From assembly GCF_035222485.1 (NCBI RefSeq), contig NC_085925.1:3596001-3660000 (forward strand): 64,000 bases of DNA, in the 5' to 3' direction. The DNA comes from Podospora pseudoanserina (lineage: Eukaryota > Ascomycota > Sordariomycetes > Sordariales > Podosporaceae). The position numbers and the translations under genes were made by a program. The notes below the pieces were generated by a model that made no database searches, was not told the origin of the DNA, and was given only the letters and a program-made list of their open reading frames with translations. Shown one piece after another: positions 56,444-64,000 of this stretch (position 1 is its first letter; the number at the start of each line of letters is the position of its first letter).

Positions 56444-57520
56444 GTCGTCAGGTTAGGTGTTCGTGCTCGTCTGGATGTTATCAGGCACTTCTCCGATGTC
56501 TTTTCATAGACAGCTTGCCTCCACAGGGCTCTCTTCGCTCTTGACGCAACAGACAGTACGATGCGCGGTTGATAAGAATGGCAACTAGGCACGATAGCGG
56601 TGTGGGGTAGGTACGTCAGTCAAGCTTCCCGCTTTTGTTCCCGCAGCCCCACTTCCCCAGATGCCGAGGCCCACCCCAGCCACTTGCTGGACAAGGGTCC
56701 GTTGTTGTGTCTATCAACGACAAGTGAGCTTCAAGATGATATGGCAGTGGTTATCAGTTTCTGCTGAGTAGATAGTCTTATGAAGAACCTATTGAGAATT
56801 TCTTAAAATAAAGTCAGCATCTAAAATACGCCTCAAAACTGCTGAGCTCTTTACCAGGATCGACTATCTGTCCGTCTTACTGTCCTGGGGAGCATACTGT
56901 GCATGCCCTGGCGGTGGCTTTGGATGTGTGATGGTACTCGGCTCATGTCAGGGCCATTCCTCTGGAGAGGCATGTCTTGACCTATCCACAGTGGCCGGAT
57001 CACGTCCACTGTCGAAGTGAAAGGAAGGATAATATTTAAGAGTGACATAGGTAGGTACCTACCTACCCCACCGGTTCTCATCGGTGACATATTTAGAAAA
57101 TCGGTGAATCTTTTCGCCGTATGAGGAAGGTCAAGTGTGTAAGTCAACCATCATTCAAGACCACATTTCCGCAATCACGGAAAGCGACAACTCAGCCCTG
57201 GGTTTTGGGACTGCTGGATCTGTCCGCAGCAGAGTGTTTGTTGTATGTGACGAAGGCTGCCTGAGGTGGTGGGCGTAGATGCCCTCATGATCTGGTCTGA
57301 CGGGAGGCCTCCATCTACATGTCGTCAGCAAGTAAAATGTTCGAAATCAACGTATAGTCAAGATTTGATTGTCATGAGTAAACTTGGTGAGAAATCTCCG
57401 TTCTGCGCGCTACATGCCTAATGAGATCGTATCGTCGTGAAACCCAAGCCCATACCGGAATTCCCATGAGAACCTCTATCATATGAACTCCAAAATACAA
57501 AATGCGTTTCCTATGCTGTC
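56444..57520. other. intergenic
   Basis: 1.08 kb between two minus-strand genes: F-box promoter and GNAT 3' flank. Contains the palindromic microsatellite GGTAGGTACCTACCTACC at 57050-57067. No gene supported. Confidence 0.5.
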
Positions 57521-58371
57521 TCACATCAAATCACACTGACCATTATCTGCCACGACCCTCAAGACTTTCGAATCGGGGACGTATTTCATGGCGTGTAGTG
57601 TCAACATCTCCTCCTCGCCAGCCACTTGAATATGAAACGTGCCCACAAGGCTGAACCCCAGCCAGGTGTATAGGCTGTGGCCCATGGGACTGGCCATGAC
57701 TGAAATATCTTTCAGGCGCTCTTGATGAACCATCTTCATCCCCCATTTGCAGAGCGAGGAGGCATGACCACGTCGCTGAAACTCGGGCAACGTGGCAAGA
57801 ATCTGGAGGTGAATCTGGTCGGGCCCGATCTTGCCAAAGAACATCTTGTAGGCTCGGATTTGACCCTTCCAGAACTCCTGAAAGTGCTTGTGGTTCGCGT
57901 CCCGGCGTGCCCTGCCCCCCTGCTTTTCCACCTCGGTGACAGCTGTTTGGTTCGGTGTATTAGTGTGACGCTTCTACGTATAGTTTATTGTTACCTCTGG
58001 TGGGAGATCGAACGGGGTTTTCGGTGGGAGAAGTGAGCAAAGAACATGATGAAAGACTTGCGATCCTGGGTTACATAGCCGGGCCCGTATCGCTTCTTGT
58101 TGCGATAAGAAACGTCCCAGACGCTGAACGAGACCACCCGTCTATCCTCGCAGCCTGTCTCCAGGCTGTCCTCCACTACCATGACCTGCCAGTCGTCGTA
58201 GGCCGGATCAAGAAAGTACTCGAATAGCAAGCGCGTGAATTTGTAGTGATCCTCAGGATACTCATGGCGATACGGAAACCGGTAATCCCATTGCGGATCT
58301 AGCGGCATAGTTCTGATGATGACATCTGTAAGAGCCTCGATGTCGGTCGGGAGGCCGGGTCTAGGCTTCAT
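57521..58371 (-). CDS. GNAT-family N-acetyltransferase
   Basis: Two exons, 58371-58014 and 57942-57521, 259 aa. The phase 1 junction uses a GTTCGA donor and CAAACAG acceptor and gives RKPPVTEVEKQGGRARR; the stronger-looking GTAACA donor at 57995 does not keep frame. The C-terminal half shows the acetyl-CoA site: LQILATLPEFQRRGHASSLC (motif A, Q/RxxGxG/A) followed by WGMKMVHQERLKDISVMASP and YTWLGFSLVG. The N-terminal part (TDIEALTDVIIRTMPLDPQW) is typical of fungal GNAT proteins of this size. Acceptor substrate unknown; cytosolic. Confidence 0.82.
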
Positions 58372-59386
58372 GGTGAGGCAGGGCACTGTCAATATTGACA
58401 AGGAATAGTGAGGCTAGGTGCGTTTGCAAGTTTGTTGGCGTAGTGCTGCACGCTGGGAAAGAAAGAAAACAGATGAGCAAGGCGACCGACCGGTCCCGGA
58501 GCTATGAAAGGGCGAAGCTGTCTTGAAAAAAAAAAAACAAAAGCTTGAATGTGTCACAGCCTTAAAGCTGCCTGCTACTGCGGTGCCTCAAGAGCCTCAT
58601 CGGCCAGCACCGCTCTTCTGAGGAGCCTGGCTTATGCCACGATGAGGTGCGGTGTGCGTCGCGGCAGATTACCGTAAATTTCTGGTCATCATGTGAAACA
58701 CTAGAGAACGCCGTGTTCGTGAAGAGCACCGGAAGGGTTGCTGTGTCTTCCTATTCCATCGTGAAGCAAACCCCTCTAGGTATTTTGGGCTGGGTTGGGG
58801 GCGTTTTCGTCATGTCTGAGCCTCGTCCGTGCAGTGGAAATTCTGCTAGGTAGCCGCAGAGATGGGGAATTGAAAACCGGCTCGTACTACCTTACACAGC
58901 TAATTTGGGCATGGCACATTTCGCGTGGTCCCCCATCATGGTCCTGTGTAATCTGTATATGAGAGCCTGCCGTGTCACTTTTGGTGTCTCTTGCCAGATC
59001 TTGGCTAACAATTATATCCTCGGGAGCCTCCTTTTAGGCGCGCATCGTGTTGTGAAGCCTGCATAAAATTGACGATGGTCGAATCAGCTTCGCGGTAGCC
59101 CTGCAGCTAGGCCGAGAACAGAAATGAGGTGAGCCAGAAGAGCAATCCCACGTTACCAGGGGACCGGGCTGGATGATTGGGCGCGCCATTGCGGCCTCCA
59201 ACGCCCATCCCCTTTTTTCCACCACGTCAAATGCCATCTGCCATCTCAAAGTGTCGCATCCCGCTACCCCGACACAGCATTTGCGGCAAACAACCCGCAT
59301 CCTGGATTCCTGGATTATGACAAGCGTGCGATGCTGACGCGAATACGACTCGAGTCCTTTCCTTGTGCTTGTGTTCCTTGAGATTG
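58372..59386. other. intergenic: divergent promoters
   Basis: 1.0 kb between the GNAT gene (minus) and the transcription factor gene (plus). A-run at 58529-58540. No gene supported. Confidence 0.5.
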
Positions 59387-61912
59387 ATGAACATGGAGGA
59401 TATGGTCACAGTCGTCGCTGTCGCCTCCGAGATGGACTCCCGTACCGGCAGCACAGATCTCGGCCCCGTGTTCCACTTCGGCGAAGCTGGCGATCACTCC
59501 CCCTTCTTCGACCCCGCCTTCGGTTCCTTGATTTTCTTTGACACATTCCACGCGGCCTCCGACCGGCGAGACTACCCACTTGGCCCCGGACCAAGTGCTT
59601 ATTCTGCGCTTGTGCCGTCGAACCATGCCTCCTTTGATACCCAGTTCCACGGCCCCGGGACCAAGATCATCGCGGCCCGAAATAGCGACCACAACCCCGG
59701 CAACCCACAGTCTTATCCCAACGCGCCGCCTACCATCTACGCCGAGGGTCAACGAGCGGACATTTACGACTTTGAGTACCTCGAGTCGAATGTCGGCCCA
59801 CCATTTGGAGGAGGCCCAATCATCGGCCAGCCAACTCACCTTCCTCAATTGGAAGGTCCGTACAGCAATTGCGATGGCTTCTTAAGTCCGGATCTGAACT
59901 CATCCTTCGGCCCTCTGGCTCATGCTCTCTCTAATGGATACCATACCGGATCCAGCTCCGACTCCAGCCCCGGCCCCGACAGTCCAGTCCCAACTCTACT
60001 GGGAGTCTCTCCGTCGATCGAAGTCCGGCATAGGATCAATCCTAATTCAGCCTTTGACCTTGATACATCACGTCGTCCCTCGATAGCCAGTACCGAAATA
60101 AAATTCGAGCACAATAACGGAGCTAGTCCATCGCCACGACCGCCGAACCGCAAAGGAGCAGACAAGAACTCGGCAGGTTCACTTGAGATCATCTTGTATA
60201 AGCCGAGTGGGAAGCCAGATGGACGGCTCTCCAAGAAACGCCCTGCCTTTGAAGAGGTCACCACTGGGAGCAGTACGCCCCAGACCCTCCGTCGAATATC
60301 ACTGGAAGATGAGAGTGGCCAGGTGAAGGCTACCATGACTACATTTGGGAAACGCCCCAGAATCCGGACTCCTTTTGACGAAGAAAAACGCCGACGCACA
60401 GCTCTCGCTCGGAAGGAAGGTGTATGCGCGCGATGCAAGAGGTCAAAGAGACAGGTTTGTGGCCGATACCCCACGGGATTCATTTGGTCCACATCGTTAA
60501 TACTAACCTGGTTCTCAGTGTGATCTCGCCGCCAAAGGTCTCTATGTCAGCTGTACCCTGTGCACGTGCACCAAGATCTACAAGAATGTCCCTCGCATGC
60601 CTTGCTTCCGATCCACCTTGGTCGACATCATGTTCTTCCGTGCCGGTATGAGCGCTGTTTCCTCGGCTCACAGAGTGCCATGGACTGACACCTTTCTAGG
60701 TCCTGCAGCTAACGAGCCATTGTTCACCAGACGTCTTGTCGAGTTTAAGCTCGAGGATCTTTCCGCCCCCGATGTCCCTGTCCGTACGCTGAAACTTAGT
60801 CAAAGAATGGGTCACCATCGTTTGACCGTGTATGCCTCTGAGTTCAAGCCAGAGCCCACCGATAAACTCTCGTATTACTGGAAAGATTCAGCCGGAATGA
60901 TTCACGAGATGAAGATACCACCGTTTACCCTCACCAATCTGGACAAAGTTCACGCCCATTTCCGGCAATACATTGACGCCGCCAAAGGGTCCTATCTCGA
61001 ATCGTTGAGGGGTCAGCAGGATGACGGTTTGACTTGGAAGACTGTTTCAACGGCAATGGAATATGCACGGAGAAAACCGGTATGTCCATAACGGTTCGTT
61101 CCCATTTTTGTCATGTGGCTAACGACAGTAGGACTCTCTCGTTGCCGATACTCTCGATATGTGGGCTGTTTCCCGAATGATCGAAATCCCATGGGAGATA
61201 TGCGGAGAATGGACAGACACGCTCGGCATGTCACCGGTCCAGAATCCTGAGAACCCACACAAGGGCAAGATCCCGATCCCGCCGATCATGGACACGCTTC
61301 TTGATCAGATTGTCATCAGGCATTTTCTGCAGCCGTTGCGTGAACGGGTGATCAAGAAGTTCGAGCAGCTGATCAGCCCAGCACGGCCGGAAGTGTGGTT
61401 CGAGGTGTACCTGTCTGCTTTTATCATCCTCAACCACATTGAGAGACTGGCTAAACATTCGGCATTCCATGCGAGACTCCACAGCATGCCGGTATGTGTG
61501 ACCATAACTGCCCCTGTGGATGTATAGCTAACAGTGCCGACAGACCAAGTACTCCAACACTTCGTTCCTCGAAGGGGCATTTCATACCGCCAAGGTCATC
61601 CTCTCGCGCTTCCACTTTGTGTGCAACGGGTCTGCGCCCCTGCGGCTGGACTGGAAGAAGGAGAAGACTGCAGAGCTGGCCAAGCTGCAGCCGAAGGAGG
61701 TTGCTCTGATGGAGGAGACACAGACCATCATACGACGCAAAGGTATGCATTTTCGAAACAATGCAGTGACATGCCTCATGACTAACGATTTCTCAGAGAA
61801 TGATGTTTTGAGCCTGCGAAAGACGCACCAGTACGAAAGTCCACTCTACTGGTGCCATCAGCTGTATTTTGAGGACTGGGACACCTCCCCGGTACATATT
61901 GTCGAGGAATGA
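59387..61912 (+). CDS. Zn-cluster-like (Cys-rich finger) transcription factor
   Basis: Six exons, 59387-60454, 60519-60645, 60700-61079, 61132-61491, 61544-61742, 61797-61912; 749 aa with every junction in phase. The first 340 residues are Ser/Pro/Gly-rich. A basic stretch (KRRRTALARKEG) leads into CARCKRSKRQC, the first half of a Zn2Cys6 cluster, split by intron 1; the second half is CTLCTC and a Cys 13 residues later (MPC), a spacing that is looser than the canonical C-x2-C-x6-8-C. The rest is helical (about 350 residues, LRERVIKKFEQLISPARPEV, AFIILNHIERLAKHS), as in regulatory middle domains. Probably a DNA-binding regulator in the nucleus. Target genes unknown; it neighbours the repeat-peptide gene. 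Confidence 0.82.
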
Positions 61913-62072
61913 ACCCGACAGGAGGCATTTATCATGTTTTATACCCATGAAGCAATTCACTTAGCAAGCGAAGGAGTTTTGGAAAGTAATACGGGTAATA
62001 TTCTGGATTTTAGAGGGGATGAACTGTTGATATCGGTTGCTCTATATACGATTTTCAGCAACATAGGGGCTT

Positions 62073-62107
<35 letters not shown>

Positions 62108-62528
62108 ATTAATGATGCACATACTTGAGGACCTTTGTGGAAGACGCTGGATTAGTAGCTGTGAAAGCTGTTACTTGAGGCTTGAAAGTGGGACGACAAA
62201 GAGCCCCTGAGAAGACCCTGAGAAGAGCCGCTTTTATGAACTGGACAAACGAAATGTATAGAATTGCTAACGATTGAACACTAGCAGACCCACAGGTTAT
62301 CCAATGAACGAAACACCAATTCCTCCATGCTGAGTTTGACAATCTTGATGCCCTCTCACCCACCCCACCCAAGTCCCACCCCTTATACCTCATGATATCG
62401 CTCTTCCTCTCACCAATTAACAACAGTTGCTCTGACACCGATCAAGACTGATCACTCCACATTAGCATCTCCTGGCATCAACCACACACAGAGAGGAACC
62501 GGGTGGGGGGGGGGTGGTGTGGAAGAAC
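61913..62528. other. intergenic: two converging 3' flanks with T-tract
   Basis: 616 bases between the transcription factor and the repeat-peptide gene, tail to tail. The only notable sequence is an uninterrupted T-tract at 62078-62103. Confidence 0.5.
62078..62103. repeat. 26-base poly-T tract
   Basis: Uninterrupted run of about 26 T between converging genes. Length is likely variable and prone to sequencing error. Confidence 0.8.
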
Positions 62529-62984
62529 TTACCAAAGCATGCAAGGCGCAAAGTTGTCCACCGTGTAGTCCTTTGCACAGTTGACACAGGCCAGCTCCTT
62601 CTTGTAGCAGGCGTCGCAGCTGGAAAATTCGCAGGCGTCTCTCTTGTTGACGGGTATCCTCTTGTCGTCGATGCCGGTTATAACCCCAGCTCCTGCCGGC
62701 GTTTGCGGTTTTGGGTAGATGAGGTCTCTCTTGTCGGATTGGGAGTCCATGATGCTGTTGGATGTGACTCTTGTGGGATCTATGCCGGATAACACCCCGG
62801 CTCCTGCCGGGTTTTCTGGTTTGGGGTTTATAAAGTATCGCTTGCCGTTGGTGAAGTGGTTGTTGCCGGACTGGGAGGGGCCAAATCGACCGCCGGAGAG
62901 CATTCGCATCCGCTGCTCAGAGATAGTGTGGGAGAGGGTAGGGGTGAGGAGGGTGAGGAAGGGGATGAGGGTGGGGAGATGCAT
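62529..62984 (-). CDS. secreted precursor with two Kex2-flanked repeats and a Cys-rich tail
   Basis: Single exon, 151 aa. Residues 1-19 are a signal peptide (MHLPTLIPFLTLLTPTLSH). Two copies of a 21-residue repeat follow, each after a Lys-Arg: residues 50-70 (core PKPENPAGAGVLSGID) and 87-107 (core PKPQTPAGAGVITGID). Lys-Arg pairs at 48-49, 85-86, 108-109 and 114-115 would let the Kex2 protease release both. The last 36 residues hold six cysteines (ACEFSSCDACYKKELACVNC, then APC). This is the plan of Kex2-processed repeat proteins and of precursors of fungal peptides (pheromone-like or ribosomally made, modified peptides). A GTAAGT overlaps the stop; splicing to GCCAG at about 62478 would change the end from MLW to MLWRC. 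Family not recognised. Confidence 0.8.
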   Translation of the reverse strand: MHLPTLIPFLTLLTPTLSHTISEQRMRMLSGGRFGPSQSGNNHFTNGKRYFINPKPENPAGAGVLSGIDPTRVTSNSIMDSQSDKRDLIYPKPQTPAGAGVITGIDDKRIPVNKRDACEFSSCDACYKKELACVNCAKDYTVDNFAPCMLW

Positions 62985-64000
62985 TTTGGTGGTTGGTTTG
63001 GACTGAACGTGGGAAGAATTGAAATTGAAGTTGACCTTGGTGTTTTGAGAAGATGAAATTGTTTGTGATGAGAGAGGTGATGAAAACGAAGAGGAAAGAC
63101 AGGGGGTCTTTGTAGTTTCTGTCTCTACCTAATGGCAAGGGGTCCTCGGCTTCGGGTGTATACAGCATGTCAACGCGTGTTGTGTTCGTTCGGACTTGCT
63201 GTCAAGTCTCCTCGGTGCTTCCAAGTGACTGGCGTTGTGCCTCCTGTCAAGGCTTCTCCGTGTTTCCCAATGACCAGGCTGATGAAGCTATGCGCTGGTG
63301 ACACCATTGACGTTTCCGTAGAATGACCTTTTGCACAACACTTCCACACTGTACCTTACCTTAGTTCATTCATCTTACAAGACCGTCAATCGCGTGGCGG
63401 TTGTTCGGCTCGGGGAATACCTCTTTTCCCTTGATCAATACAGCAACTGCCAGCTGTCTTTTGCCATCGTTGTGCGATCATGTCAAACGTCACGACACAC
63501 TGTACAAGTGTGGCACTCCACCAACGCACCTTGAGTCGGAGACATTGTAGGTAGCAGAAATCCCGCAATCTGGATTCAGCTTCCAACCTACCCCAGGTTC
63601 CAGAGGTGGCAACAAAGCTGTGTTGTCTGAAGGCAGGAGGCCATGTATGATTCCTCCCTGTATGGTACAGGTCAGAGCTTGCCCACGTCCTCGGGACTTT
63701 CACTCTCTACATTGATGCTTTCTCTTCGGACGTTTCTCCAGTTGTGCAAAGTCACACATTTTGGTCATTGGATCGGAACGGGAAGGGTGAAGCTCGAGAG
63801 TCTTTTTGCCCATCGAGCCGGTTCAAGAAGTGCATGTAAAACAATGTAAGATTCTAGGGATCTGGTATCCGCGAAACAGACTCGATGAACTCACGATAGG
63901 TTGTTGGTAAATATAGACGTTATCTTTGACAGAGAGATTTACTGACACCTTGTCCGCGATCCACCTAGATGGGTAGTTGCATCATGGGATCTGCTCGGTC
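62985..64000. other. intergenic to right edge
   Basis: 1.0 kb upstream of the repeat-peptide gene. Contains an imperfect tandem duplication starting CTGTCAAG at about 63198 and again at about 63245. Short frames only; a gene entering from the right edge cannot be excluded. Confidence 0.4.

Overview
The window is nuclear DNA of a filamentous ascomycete, most likely a sordariomycete (Sordariales-like). Evidence: short introns (about 50-85 nt) with GTAAGT/GTATGT donors and CTAAC/CTGAC branch sites, compact genes on both strands, Kex2-type peptide processing, a fungal RGS-LOV photoreceptor and a BLI-3-like flavin protein. I recognise no rRNA, tRNA, CRISPR array, virus-like element or autonomous transposon. 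Coding spans come from reading frames joined at splice sites that keep phase; exon coordinates are in the entries.

Layout. 1-7200: the 5' part of an ABCC-type ABC exporter (minus, runs off the left edge), a Cys-rich, Ser/Thr-rich single-pass surface protein (minus) and a small SRPBCC-fold protein (plus). 8.6-16 kb: an unusual block with two large divergent genes encoding unrecognised, mostly helical, toxin-like proteins (8661-11073 minus; 12316-14801 plus), followed by a small protein with an Ala/Gly period-4 repeat. 16.8-25 kb: NAPE-PLD-type metallo-beta-lactamase phospholipase, RGS-LOV photoreceptor, secreted GH92 mannosidase. 25.8-37.5 kb: mainly conserved housekeeping genes: F-box-like protein, BLI-3-like protein, DPH5, SNU23, UBC7-type E2, ALG1, His-rich CDF zinc transporter. 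39-52.7 kb: acylcarnitine carrier, TFIIIC zinc-finger subunit, GPI8, histidine-phosphatase protein, MFS transporter with a proline-rich head. 52.7-55.5 kb: no gene I can support. 55.5-63 kb: an F-box protein whose frame has no early ATG after its intron, a GNAT acetyltransferase, a Cys-rich-finger transcription factor, and a small secreted precursor with dibasic-flanked repeats.

How genes relate. Most neighbours are unrelated housekeeping genes (ER glycosylation and GPI anchoring: ALG1, GPI8; ER quality control: UBC7; RNA and translation: SNU23, DPH5, TFIIIC). Two groups look accessory: the toxin-like divergent pair with the Gly/Ala-repeat gene, next to an AT-rich island; and the right end, where a transcription factor neighbours the Kex2-type repeat-peptide gene. 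These two are the best candidates for something undescribed. Non-coding structure of note: a near-perfect foldback of about 140 bp in the 3' flank of the carnitine carrier, a MITE-like inverted repeat in the ALG1 promoter, and a related hairpin in two AT-rich intergenic islands.
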